Assembly (NCBI GenBank): GCA_965602675.1
Contig: CBFCZO010000050.1
Location: 1-20,528 of the forward strand
DNA: 20,528 bases
DNA from: DATKUA01 sp965602675
GTDB lineage: Bacteria > Acidobacteriota > DATKUA01
Reading direction: 5' to 3'
The first letter of the stretch is position 1. Every line of letters begins with the position of its first letter. Made by a program: the position numbers and the translations under genes. Positions 8,523-15,043 of the stretch are shown one piece after another. Under the pieces are notes generated by a model. That model saw only the letters and a program-made list of their open reading frames with translations, did not search any database and was not told the origin of the DNA.

Positions 8523-9320
8523 ATGGCGGAGAAGCGACAGCGTCTGGACACGCTGCTTGTCGAAGCCGGTTTGGTGGAGAGCCGCAACCGAGCTCAGGGG
8601 ATGATCATGGCCGGGGAGGTGTACGTCGACGGCCGGCGCTCCGACAAGCCCGGCCAACGCTTCGACCCGGAGGCGGATCTTGAGGTGCGCCCGTCGGCGC
8701 GACGCTTCGTCAGCCGCGGCGGAGAGAAGCTGGAGGGGGCGCTCGAGGATTTCAAGCTGGATGTGAGCGGGCTGTCGGCGCTGGACGCCGGCAGCAGCAC
8801 GGGGGGATTTACCGACTGCCTGCTGCAGCGTGGCGCGGCGAGGGTTTACGCGGTGGATGTCGGGCGCGGGCAGCTTGACTGGCGCCTGCGGGAGGATCCC
8901 CGTGTTGTGGTGATGGAAGGCAGGAATGCGCGTTACCTCAAGCCGGGCGACCTGCCCGAGAGCCCAGGGATAACAACGCTCGATCTTTCGTTCATCTCGC
9001 TGACCAAGGTGCTTCCGGCGGTGCTGCCCCTGCTGGCGGAAGAGGCCGTGGTGCTGCCGCTGGTCAAGCCGCAGTTCGAAGCCGGGCGGGAGGCGGTGGA
9101 GAAGGGGGGAGTGGTGAGGAGAACGGAGCATCACGCGGCCGCCTTGCGCGGAGTTGCGGGTTTCCTCTACAATTCGGGCGTTGATATAGTTGCCGTTTCT
9201 CCATCACGTTTGCTGGGCCCGAAGGGGAACCGCGAATTTTTCATTCATGCCGTGTTGCGTCCCCCGCGGGCAGAGAACGAGTCGCTGGAGGCGAAAATCC
9301 TGCGTGCGATCGAGGGTTAG
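8523..9320 (+). CDS. tlyA: TlyA-family rRNA (cytidine-2'-O)-methyltransferase
   Basis: A 265-residue protein with an N-terminal S4 RNA-binding domain (about 7-60: RLDTLLVEAGLVESRNRAQ and MAGEVYVDGRRSDKPGQ) and an FtsJ-like SAM methyltransferase domain. The SAM loop is DAGSSTGGF at 88-96. The catalytic Lys-Asp-Lys-Glu set is consistent with Lys69 (SRGGEKL), Asp154 (LDLSFISL), Lys182 (PLVKPQFE) and the Glu in GNREFFIH. Characterised members 2'-O-methylate cytidines in 16S and 23S rRNA; the older name hemolysin A is misleading. No Shine-Dalgarno site precedes the ATG, and the promoter placement suggests a leaderless message. nadK follows after six bases, a frequent pairing. Confidence 0.92.
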   Translation: MAEKRQRLDTLLVEAGLVESRNRAQGMIMAGEVYVDGRRSDKPGQRFDPEADLEVRPSARRFVSRGGEKLEGALEDFKLDVSGLSALDAGSSTGGFTDCLLQRGAARVYAVDVGRGQLDWRLREDPRVVVMEGRNARYLKPGDLPESPGITTLDLSFISLTKVLPAVLPLLAEEAVVLPLVKPQFEAGREAVEKGGVVRRTEHHAAALRGVAGFLYNSGVDIVAVSPSRLLGPKGNREFFIHAVLRPPRAENESLEAKILRAIEG

Positions 9321-9326
9321 AGAAAG

Positions 9327-10178
9327 ATGTTGGTAGGAATCACCGTAAAGCCACACTCGCCGGAAGTGCTGAAGCTGTTAAACGAGATGATCGCACTATT
9401 GCGTGAGGGCGATCACAAGATCCTTGCAGGAGAGGAGACCGCGCAATTGCTCGGCGGCGGTTGGAAGGGGGCCTCGCGCGAGGAGATGATGAAGCGCTGC
9501 GACCTGATGGTGGTTCTGGGCGGCGACGGGACGCTGCTAAGCCTCGCCAAGTACCAGGTTGGTCGCCAGGTGCCGATCCTCGGGGTCAACATGGGGCATC
9601 TGGGTTTCCTGACTGAGGTATCGCGAGACGAGGCCTTCGAGCAGCTTGGGGAGGCTCTGGAAGGGCGGATGACGCGCAGCCACCGGATGATGCTGGTTTC
9701 GGAGTTGCAGCGCGGCGAGCAGCGCGAGCGCCTTCCCCACGTGCTCAATGATGTGGTGATCAACAAGAGCGCCCTGGCGCGGATTTTCGACATGGACGTC
9801 CTTGTCGACGGCTCCAGCGTGACCAACATGCGCGCCGACGGGGTGATAATTTCGACTCCGACCGGGTCGACCGCCTATAACCTTGCCGCCAACGGCCCGG
9901 TGGTCCACCCCGAAATGGATGTAATAATCTTCACGCCGATCTGCCCTCATACTTTGACAAACAGGCCGGTGGTGCTGTCGGCCGAGGTGGTGGTGGAGCT
10001 GCGGATCAACGACGGCGAGGAGATTTATCTGACTCTGGACGGCCAGCAGGGCTTCCCGCTGCAGGGTGGCGACATCGTGCGTGTCTGGCGCAGCGAGCGA
10101 AGAATTTGCGTTTTAGTGCCTTCCGGGAGGAATTACTTCGATGTTCTTCGTAATAAGTTACAGTGGGGCAAGAGGTAG
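9327..10178 (+). CDS. nadK: NAD kinase
   Basis: A 283-residue enzyme phosphorylating NAD to NADP. Defining motifs: VVLGGDGTLL (62-71), NMGHLGFLTE (88-97), the NDVVINK loop, and TPTGSTAYNLAANGPVVHP with TPICPHTLTNRPVVL in the C-terminal nucleotide-binding part. Length is normal. The ATG at 9327 follows the tlyA stop by six bases, with GAGAAAG as a modest ribosome site. It closes the xse-isp-dxs-tlyA-nadK block; recN, which often follows, is not here. Its NAD substrate links it to the salvage genes further downstream in the window. Confidence 0.95.
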   Translation: MLVGITVKPHSPEVLKLLNEMIALLREGDHKILAGEETAQLLGGGWKGASREEMMKRCDLMVVLGGDGTLLSLAKYQVGRQVPILGVNMGHLGFLTEVSRDEAFEQLGEALEGRMTRSHRMMLVSELQRGEQRERLPHVLNDVVINKSALARIFDMDVLVDGSSVTNMRADGVIISTPTGSTAYNLAANGPVVHPEMDVIIFTPICPHTLTNRPVVLSAEVVVELRINDGEEIYLTLDGQQGFPLQGGDIVRVWRSERRICVLVPSGRNYFDVLRNKLQWGKR

Positions 10179-10193
10179 GCGCTGAGGCGCCTA
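10176..10193 (+). terminator. Hairpin at the nadK stop codon, possible weak terminator
   Basis: TAGGCGC-TGAG-GCGCCTA forms a perfect 7-bp stem with a 4-base loop, and its first three bases are the nadK stop codon. No T-tract follows, so it is not a classical intrinsic terminator. It could protect the 3' end or pause transcription. Confidence 0.35.
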
Positions 10194-10228
10194 TCGTAAT
10201 CCAGCTTACCTCATTGCGTGTTTAGGAC

Positions 10229-10237
10229 TGCTATACT
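10229..10237 (+). promoter_or_regulatory. Extended -10 promoter for the secreted-protein gene
   Basis: TGCTATACT, identical to the element before tlyA, again without a clear -35 hexamer. The predicted transcription start near 10244 leaves a 27-base leader containing the GGAGA ribosome binding site. Confidence 0.45.
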
Positions 10238-10270
10238 TGAAATGTGTTGTTGTATATTGGAGAAAATGAA

Positions 10271-10840
10271 ATGTTCAACAAATTGGTGAGACCTGCAGTA
10301 ACGATGACAGCGACCGCGCTGGTGCTGGCGCTTCTGCTGTCGATTTGGCCATCGGGCGGCGCCGTAATGGCGGAAGAGGAAAAGAAGCTCAAGCTGAAGA
10401 TCACACTTCACACGCCGCTAAAGCAAGGCCTTGCGCCGATGCCGGTGCACTTCACGGCGACGATAGTCGGCCCTCCCGGGCTGGACGAGCAGATCTACAG
10501 CGACAGCTACGAGTGGAAGATCATGAGCCGCCAGGTTCTCACCAATCCCTATACCGGTGGCAATGTCACGCCGACTGAGATGCGCCGGCAGCCGATCGAC
10601 TCCTACGAACGCATGCTACGCGGGAACAAGCACCTGGAGAGCCGCTCGCGCATCCGCTCCCCCCGCGCGCCCTACAAGAAGAAAATGGAAGTCAAACGTG
10701 TTTACGAGTTCGACTACGAATTCAAGAAGGGCGGCGAGTATTTCATCTCTTTCCGGATGGTAAAGTCGAAGGTGCGGTCGAACGAGGTGAGGATTTTCGT
10801 CAAGGGGGACACGTCCTACGATCCGTTCCGCCAACGCTAA
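10271..10840 (+). CDS. Secreted protein of unknown function, Ig/PKD-like fold suspected
   Basis: A 189-residue protein. The start is ATG 10271, with GGAGA seven bases upstream (10259-10263); an in-frame start at 10244 lacks a site and would place non-signal residues in front. Residues 1-34 are a Sec signal peptide: basic MFNKLVR, hydrophobic core TATALVLALLLSI, probable cleavage after Ala-Val-Met-Ala34. The mature part has alternating strands resembling a single Ig/PKD-like domain (KITLHTPLKQGLAPMPVHFTA, then KGGEYFISFRMVKSKV and NEVRIFVKG at the end), interrupted by a basic Arg/Lys-rich loop at about 110-145. There is no lipobox and no catalytic motif. Family not recognised. The fold is inferred from pattern only; it is probably periplasmic or extracellular. 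Confidence 0.75.
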   Translation: MFNKLVRPAVTMTATALVLALLLSIWPSGGAVMAEEEKKLKLKITLHTPLKQGLAPMPVHFTATIVGPPGLDEQIYSDSYEWKIMSRQVLTNPYTGGNVTPTEMRRQPIDSYERMLRGNKHLESRSRIRSPRAPYKKKMEVKRVYEFDYEFKKGGEYFISFRMVKSKVRSNEVRIFVKGDTSYDPFRQR

Positions 10841-10866
10841 TCCGCAAACGCAACGAGTTTCTGCCG

Positions 10867-10883
10867 GGGTTCCTTTGGAACCC
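10867..10883 (+). terminator. Hairpin after the secreted-protein gene
   Basis: GGGTTCC-TTT-GGAACCC is a perfect 7-bp stem with a 3-base loop, 26 bases after the stop at 10840. The downstream bases are only moderately T-rich (ATTGATTTGTATT), so termination efficiency is uncertain. A second stem, GTATTC-GGGGCGA-GAATAC, follows at 10896-10914. Confidence 0.45.
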
Positions 10884-10934
10884 GAGGATTGATTTGTATT
10901 CGGGGCGAGAATACTTCTGCCGGGCGGTTTAGGC

Positions 10935-10964
10935 TTGGCGCTGGGCGCCAGCCTTGGTATGCTT
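10935..10964 (+). promoter_or_regulatory. Candidate promoter for the zinc-ribbon gene
   Basis: TTGGCG (10935-10940), 18 bases, TATGCT (10959-10964). The spacer contains the inverted repeat GGCGC-TGG-GCGCC (10937-10949), a possible operator or RNA hairpin. The predicted transcription start is near 10971, 32 bases before the ATG. Confidence 0.4.
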
Positions 10965-11002
10965 TATTCCGGTCAGACGCTTGAAGGAGGCCGGGGGAAA
11001 AT

Positions 11003-11215
11003 ATGTATTACACGGACGCGAAGGACACACACTACAGGGCCGGAGTGCCGCGCGATATCAAGGGATTTTTCGAGAAGCTCGGCGGCCGGACATGCCCCAG
11101 CTGCGGCGCGAACGCCGCGTTCTCCACGCTTAACGAGTATGCCGACTGGGACGAGGTGGGACACCGCAACCCGATGCGCTGCGCCGCGTGCCAGAACGAG
11201 TGGTTCGAAGAATAG
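11003..11215 (+). CDS. Small zinc-ribbon protein of unknown function
   Basis: A 70-residue protein with two Cys pairs, CPSCGANAAF (about 31-40) and CAACQNEWFEE at the C-terminus (60-70), spaced like a zinc ribbon that folds around one zinc ion. The N-terminal 30 residues (MYYTDAKDTHYRAGVPRDIKGFFEKLGG) are not recognisable. AAGGAGG (10984-10990) and GGGGGA (10993-10998) precede the ATG, strong support for translation. There is no signal peptide, so it is cytoplasmic. Such proteins may bind nucleic acid or act as assembly factors, but nothing here chooses. It stands alone between a secreted protein gene and an opposing toxin-antitoxin unit. Confidence 0.7.
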   Translation: MYYTDAKDTHYRAGVPRDIKGFFEKLGGRTCPSCGANAAFSTLNEYADWDEVGHRNPMRCAACQNEWFEE

Positions 11216-11277
11216 GACGTTGACGGTTTCGGGAAATTACCGTCTAACATCAAAATATTTAAGCTGTGGATCGAGAG

Positions 11278-12369
11278 CTAATCGTTCATCCACTTGAGTG
11301 AACGGCGGAGTTTCTGAAAGTTCTTGTATGGGGCGTAGCCGAAATGATGTAGTTGCCCAACGACGATACCTGGGGCTATCCCTTGTTGCTGTGCGAACTG
11401 CAAAATGTTGTCATATGAGAGATGTTGAGCAGAGTTGATAAAAGCTTCGAGTTCTCTTCTTGGGATAAGCATTTCGGTAGCAAAAAGGTTGGCTTTCTCT
11501 TCTTCAATCCCTTCTCTCTTGTCGACATCCAGAAAGACGGCTTTCTTTTTTTCGTGAAGTAAAACGTGACCGGCTTCGTGGAAAAAAGTAAACCACAGAA
11601 TATCGTCTTTTTTTCCTCTGATATTGAGCTGGATAACAGGATTGTCAGAAATCCAATATGTCGCGCCGTAGACAGGCATTCTTGGCAGTTCAGGAACAAA
11701 CACGACCTTTACGCCGTTTTCGGCACAGATATTTTGTAATTCCGTCACGAAGTTATGGGGCAGTGGATCAGTCATATTCTTTATTTTCTTCAAGCTTTGT
11801 CGGAAGCCTTTTCTGTCGTAGGGCTTGCATCGCATGGCTAAAGCGAGTTCCCGTCCCTTACTCAACCAGGCAGCCAATGCGTATTGATTGACCTTGAAAG
11901 CAGAGGATTTTCTATATTGGATGGAGAGTTTGTGCAGATGTACTTGGAAGGCGCTTGGCGAGGCGACGCCCATTAATTTGAGTATTTTTTCCATCAAAGA
12001 AACGGAGTCGTCCTTATCGTCGATGTACTTGTGCTTCTTCATTTCTTTGAGAGGAAATTCTCGAAGCCAGTTTTCCTGTTTTTTTAAACGTTGAGTCTCT
12101 TCGGCTTTGGCTAAGAACTCGTCATATCTTTTCTGCCGGTTATTCCAGAAGCTGGCGGGCACACCAAGCACTTTTTCGAGCTGGAGCGCTGTTTCCGGTG
12201 TGATCTCCTGCTTGCATTTGACTATGGCGTTGATGGTTTTCTTGTGCTTACCGGTTCTTTGAGCCAATTCGGTCTGTGACATGCCGAGGGAATCCAGAGT
12301 ATCCTGCAGAGTTTCACCCGGCGGTGTGACGAAATCAGGCTGATACTGATTTTGACTATCAGTTACCAT
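11278..12369 (-). CDS. HigA-like antitoxin fused to ImmA/IrrE-type zinc metallopeptidase domain
   Basis: A 363-residue protein. Residues about 13-80 are a HigA/VapI-type helix-turn-helix domain (PGETLQDTLDSLGMSQTELAQRTG and EITPETALQLEKVLGVPASFWNN). A helical linker follows. The C-terminal half resembles ImmA/IrrE peptidases: FFHEAGHVLLHE with the HEXXH motif at 264-268 and EEEKANLFATEMLIP supplying the likely third metal ligand. The start is ATG 12369, where AAAGGAGG lies upstream; a further in-frame ATG at 12399 is less likely. It overlaps the upstream toxin gene by 11 bases. Composition is far more AT-rich than neighbours (line 11461-11520 has 25/60 G+C), pointing to horizontal acquisition. 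It probably represses its own promoter via the palindrome at 12717-12733. Confidence 0.88.
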   Translation of the reverse strand: MVTDSQNQYQPDFVTPPGETLQDTLDSLGMSQTELAQRTGKHKKTINAIVKCKQEITPETALQLEKVLGVPASFWNNRQKRYDEFLAKAEETQRLKKQENWLREFPLKEMKKHKYIDDKDDSVSLMEKILKLMGVASPSAFQVHLHKLSIQYRKSSAFKVNQYALAAWLSKGRELALAMRCKPYDRKGFRQSLKKIKNMTDPLPHNFVTELQNICAENGVKVVFVPELPRMPVYGATYWISDNPVIQLNIRGKKDDILWFTFFHEAGHVLLHEKKKAVFLDVDKREGIEEEKANLFATEMLIPRRELEAFINSAQHLSYDNILQFAQQQGIAPGIVVGQLHHFGYAPYKNFQKLRRSLKWMND

Positions 12370-12700
12370 GGGTGTCCTCCTTTCCTTGTATTTCCACAAT
12401 CGTTACGCGCTGACAATCCAAACCGCCATTCGGCATTTCGGGCAAGGGGTCATCAGCCGGAGCGAAGATGAGGCGGTACGGATGCTTCAAATCAACCGAG
12501 AACTTGCCCTTCATGTTGCCCTTCAGCGGATGACAACGAGCCTGAGGGATCATCATCAAGACCGCCAGATTTTCGGAGTCACGAATTTCATCCATTCGTT
12601 TCCGCAGCAGCCCTGCGTTTTCTTCTCCCCATTTCCTGACAGCTACGTTGTGCGTGTTGCAGATTTTTCTGATCTTGTTGTCCTTGAACAGAATCTCCAC
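12359..12700 (-). CDS. HigB-like type II toxin (RelE/ParE superfamily)
   Basis: A 113-residue basic protein with the family pattern HPLKGNMKGKFSVDLKHPYRLIFAP (about 57-81) and the final strand QRVTIVEIQGKEDTH. HigB and RelE toxins are ribosome-dependent mRNA endonucleases; Arg76 in PYRLIF fits the conserved position. The start is GTG at 12700 (GTGGAGATTCTG), with only a weak ribosome site. It is the first gene of the unit, toxin before antitoxin, as is usual for higBA and unlike most other type II pairs. The 11-base overlap implies coupled translation of toxin and antitoxin. The C-terminal residues DTHGN overlap the antitoxin start region. Confidence 0.87.
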   Translation of the reverse strand: MEILFKDNKIRKICNTHNVAVRKWGEENAGLLRKRMDEIRDSENLAVLMMIPQARCHPLKGNMKGKFSVDLKHPYRLIFAPADDPLPEMPNGGLDCQRVTIVEIQGKEDTHGN

Positions 12701-12716
12701 CGCAAAGAGCCTTTTG

Positions 12717-12733
12717 TTAACGTCTTACGTTAA
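12717..12733 (-). promoter_or_regulatory. Operator-like palindrome upstream of higBA
   Basis: TTAACGT-CTT-ACGTTAA is a perfect 7-bp inverted repeat with a 3-base centre, 17 bases upstream of the toxin GTG. A -10-like TATTAA on the minus strand (12735-12730) overlaps it, so a bound repressor would block RNA polymerase. The TTAAC/GTTAA half-sites resemble those I recall for HigA-type antitoxins. The surrounding 60 bases are strongly AT-rich. Confidence 0.65.
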
Positions 12734-13049
12734 TAATTTAAGTTTATTTCAAGGAAAGACATTTGGCAAGGATTAATCGCTAAATCGCCAGGTCATGATT
12801 CGGTAGGAAATTCGGAAGGCTGCATCAGGCCAAGGGGGCAGCTTGATTTTCGTGATCAGCCTTCCTGTCAAGTTGCCAGCGACTTATAAGTCTTAAGAGA
12901 AAATAATTATCCGGTAAGAGAACGCTTTCCGACGCTTACCAGATGCCGGAATACTGTTTTGCCGGGTACTCGTAATGCTTTACAGGTCACAGCCTTGTCT
13001 GGCTTGGAGCATTCATGTAGACTGCGCGCCGTTTTTTCGGAGAGGGACG
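12734..13049. other. Gene-free interval with several inverted repeats
   Basis: No credible reading frame. It holds an imperfect long hairpin (12814-12827 with 12853-12865: nine plus four paired bases, one bulged C, 25-base loop), the 12-bp palindrome GACTTATAAGTC (12881-12892), and GGTAAG/CTTACC arms (12913-12918, 12935-12940). The fabL promoter is at its right end. It may be the edge of the acquired toxin-antitoxin segment or carry a structured RNA; neither is shown. Confidence 0.5.
12995..13023 (+). promoter_or_regulatory. Candidate promoter for fabL
   Basis: TTGTCT (12995-13000), 17 bases, TAGACT (13018-13023). The predicted transcription start near 13030 gives a 20-base leader with GGAGAGGG before the ATG at 13050. 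Confidence 0.45.
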
Positions 13050-13808
13050 ATGAAGAGGTTCGAGGGCAAGATCGCGCTGATCACCGGCGGGACAAAGGGT
13101 ATCGGGCGGGCGATCGCGTTGCGGCTGGCGGGCGAGGGCTGCGACGTGGCGGTGAATTATCTGAAGAACCGCGATAACGCGGGCAAGATGGTCGAGGAGA
13201 TCGAGGGCCACGGCGTGCGCGCGCTGGCGGTGCGCGGCAACGTGGGCAACGAGGAGCACATCGCGCGGATGTTCAACAAGGTAGAGTCGGAGCTCGGGGG
13301 TCTCGATTACCTGGTGAGCAACGCGGCGGTCGGCGCGCTGAAGGAAGCGATGGAGATAACCGCGCGCGACTGGGAGATGAGCATGAACATCATCGCCCGC
13401 GCGCTGCTGCTGTCGTCGCAGAACGCGGTGCGGCTGATGCGGGAGCGCGGGGGCGGGAGCATCGTTGCGCTGACTTCGATGGGCTCGGTGCGCTACATTC
13501 CCGACTACGCTGCGGTGGGCGCGGCGAAGGCGGCGTTGGAATCGACGGTGCGTTATCTGGCGATCGAGCTGAACCGCTGGAACATCAACGTCAACGCGGT
13601 TGCGGGGGGGATCACCGACACCGAGAGCCTGAGCTATTTTCCCAGCCGCGACCAGTTGGTGGAGCACGCACTGCGCCTGACTCCCTCAGGCAGGCTGACG
13701 AAGCCCGACGAAATCGCCTCGGCCGTCGCTTTCCTGCTTTCCGACGACGCGAAGTGGATTGTGGGGCAGACGCTTGTCGTCGACGGGGGTCTCAGCCTGG
13801 TGGGCTGA
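13050..13808 (+). CDS. fabL: FabL-type enoyl-[acyl-carrier-protein] reductase (NADPH), SDR family
   Basis: A 252-residue short-chain dehydrogenase. The Rossmann dinucleotide loop is ITGGTKGIGRA (11-21), followed by NAAVG (91-95). The active site is the feature that separates FabL from ordinary SDRs: Tyr153-x6-Lys160 (DYAAVGAAK) rather than Tyr-x3-Lys, with Ser143 nearby. The C-terminal blocks NVNAVAGGITDTESLSYFP and VGQTLVVDGGLSLVG closely follow Bacillus FabL. It would reduce enoyl-ACP in fatty-acid elongation. The start is ATG 13050 after GGAGAGGG; an in-frame ATG at 12975 adds a non-homologous extension. It stands alone, convergent with the SemiSWEET gene 12 bases away. Another SDR role is possible, but the YX6K spacing makes enoyl reductase the best call. 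Confidence 0.88.
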   Translation: MKRFEGKIALITGGTKGIGRAIALRLAGEGCDVAVNYLKNRDNAGKMVEEIEGHGVRALAVRGNVGNEEHIARMFNKVESELGGLDYLVSNAAVGALKEAMEITARDWEMSMNIIARALLLSSQNAVRLMRERGGGSIVALTSMGSVRYIPDYAAVGAAKAALESTVRYLAIELNRWNINVNAVAGGITDTESLSYFPSRDQLVEHALRLTPSGRLTKPDEIASAVAFLLSDDAKWIVGQTLVVDGGLSLVG

Positions 13809-13820
13809 GGATAGTGGTAA

Positions 13821-14111
13821 TCATCCTGATTCAGTTTTAATCCCCACCCTCCTGAAGTAGATCGCCATTGCTATGACCGTGCCGCAGCCGAGCATGTTTG
13901 CGAGGAATGTGAGGATAATCGGGATGGAGCTGAGGTGGATGCCGTAGAAGACGTATACGAACTGGCCCGCGAAGAAGTAGGAGAAGGTGAAGATGGAGAC
14001 GTCGGCTGAGCTTTTATTGCGCCAGATGGTGATCGCCTGGGGCAGGTAAGCGAAGGCTGAGGAGACGCCGAAGAAGGTGGTGAGGAATTCGAGAGCCATA
14101 CCATAATCCAT
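13821..14111 (-). CDS. SemiSWEET / PQ-loop repeat small transporter
   Basis: A 96-residue, three-helix membrane protein of SemiSWEET size. TM1 (about 7-28) ends in the PQ-loop motif YLPQAITIWRNKSSADVS (Pro24-Gln25), TM2 is about 40-59 and TM3 about 62-86 with the conserved Asn72. The Trp that usually lines the sugar pocket in TM2 (LWxxYG) is replaced by Tyr53 (VYVFYG). SemiSWEETs act as dimers; characterised ones carry sugars, and the fold is shared with PnuC vitamin transporters. GGAG precedes the ATG at 14111. It lies 38 bases after the nicotinamidase-like gene on the same strand, so it is probably cotranscribed with the NAD-salvage genes. Substrate unknown. Confidence 0.85.
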   Translation of the reverse strand: MDYGMALEFLTTFFGVSSAFAYLPQAITIWRNKSSADVSIFTFSYFFAGQFVYVFYGIHLSSIPIILTFLANMLGCGTVIAMAIYFRRVGIKTESG

Positions 14112-14149
14112 GTTTCACTCCTGTCAGATTAAACAACCGCAAAAGTGTC

Positions 14150-14989
14150 TCAGTCCGAGAATTCGCTGACGATCCCGGCGGTGGTTTTGTATTCGATGCC
14201 GATGTCGACGGCGAGCGCGCCGCAGGAACGGGCTACGTCTTCCGGTTTTTCGAAGCCGAGTCCGACTCCGGCAAGGGGAGTGGTGGCGTCGGAGGGAACG
14301 ATCACGCGGGCGTGAGGGAATTCCTGCCGGATGCCGGCGGTGGTGTGGAGGGTGCAGATGTTCTCGACCACTGAGGGGACGATGAAGACCAGGGCGGCTT
14401 GGTTGGGGAATTTGCGTTTGATGAGGCTGAAGATGTTTTCGTTGGCGTCGGGGATGCGCGTCGCGCCGGCGGTGAGGTGAATCGGTGGGTTGACGGTAAG
14501 GCGCGTGGCGTCGAAGAAGAACTTGGGTTGGATGATGTAGGTGAAGTCTTCGGCGAGGAAGCGCTCGGCGGTGATAATGGGTAGGCCGAATGTGGCCTCG
14601 ACGTCGGCTGGGGAGTAGCTGAGCGAGCCGTCGGGCTCCTGGAAGTAGACCTGGCGCGGTACGTAGACGCCGGGGTTGGTGCGGTCGATTGCGTCGTGTA
14701 AAACCCTGGTGAGCCTCGGCCTGACGCTTTTGCCCTCGAGGCCGTATTTCCTGAGATCGATGTCGTCGGGCCGGGGGACTGAGTGGATGGGGTAGAGTCC
14801 GCCGTTGATGTTGAACTCGAGGCTTGTCATGGGGTGGAGGTCGGGGCAGGAGAGGTTCCAGTGGGCGAGCCGGGCGATTGCGGCGGCGTTTTCTTTCTGC
14901 CGGGGCGTGGTGCCGCAGTAGAAGCTGCCGTGGGGATCGACGAATGTCTCTGTCATGTCGACGATCACCGAGATAATTATTCTTTCCAT
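14150..14989 (-). CDS. Nicotinamidase-like cysteine hydrolase (isochorismatase superfamily)
   Basis: A 279-residue cytoplasmic enzyme. The catalytic triad expected for nicotinamidases is in place: Asp11 (VIVDMTETFVD), Lys156 (IIQPKFFF) and Cys212 (VVENICTLHTTAGI). The metal site characteristic of PncA is also visible: Asp50-x-His52 (CPDLHPMTSLEF) and His69 (GLYPIHSV). It would deamidate nicotinamide to nicotinate, the substrate of the enzyme encoded 54 bases upstream. It is longer than typical PncA (about 180-215 aa), with an extra stretch at about 75-140, so a related amide substrate cannot be excluded. The ATG at 14989 follows GGAGGAG at good spacing. It is the middle gene of a three-gene unit. 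Confidence 0.82.
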   Translation of the reverse strand: MERIIISVIVDMTETFVDPHGSFYCGTTPRQKENAAAIARLAHWNLSCPDLHPMTSLEFNINGGLYPIHSVPRPDDIDLRKYGLEGKSVRPRLTRVLHDAIDRTNPGVYVPRQVYFQEPDGSLSYSPADVEATFGLPIITAERFLAEDFTYIIQPKFFFDATRLTVNPPIHLTAGATRIPDANENIFSLIKRKFPNQAALVFIVPSVVENICTLHTTAGIRQEFPHARVIVPSDATTPLAGVGLGFEKPEDVARSCGALAVDIGIEYKTTAGIVSEFSD

Positions 14990-15043
14990 GAGAACTCCTC
15001 CTCGATCAACAAGGATACAGCAAATCCAAGATTTTCTTCGCGA

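Noticed and set aside
13050..13808. 3-oxoacyl-ACP reductase (FabG)
   Set aside because: The Tyr-x3-Lys motif of FabG is absent; only Tyr153-x6-Lys160 fits, as in FabL.
13805..13850. Bidirectional terminator between fabL and the SemiSWEET gene
   Set aside because: The AGGAT/ATCCT arms pair for only five bases with a 10-base loop; too weak to call.
14150..14989. Siderophore-type isochorismatase
   Set aside because: The Asp/His/His metal site and the adjacent nicotinate phosphoribosyltransferase point to nicotinamidase; no siderophore genes are present.
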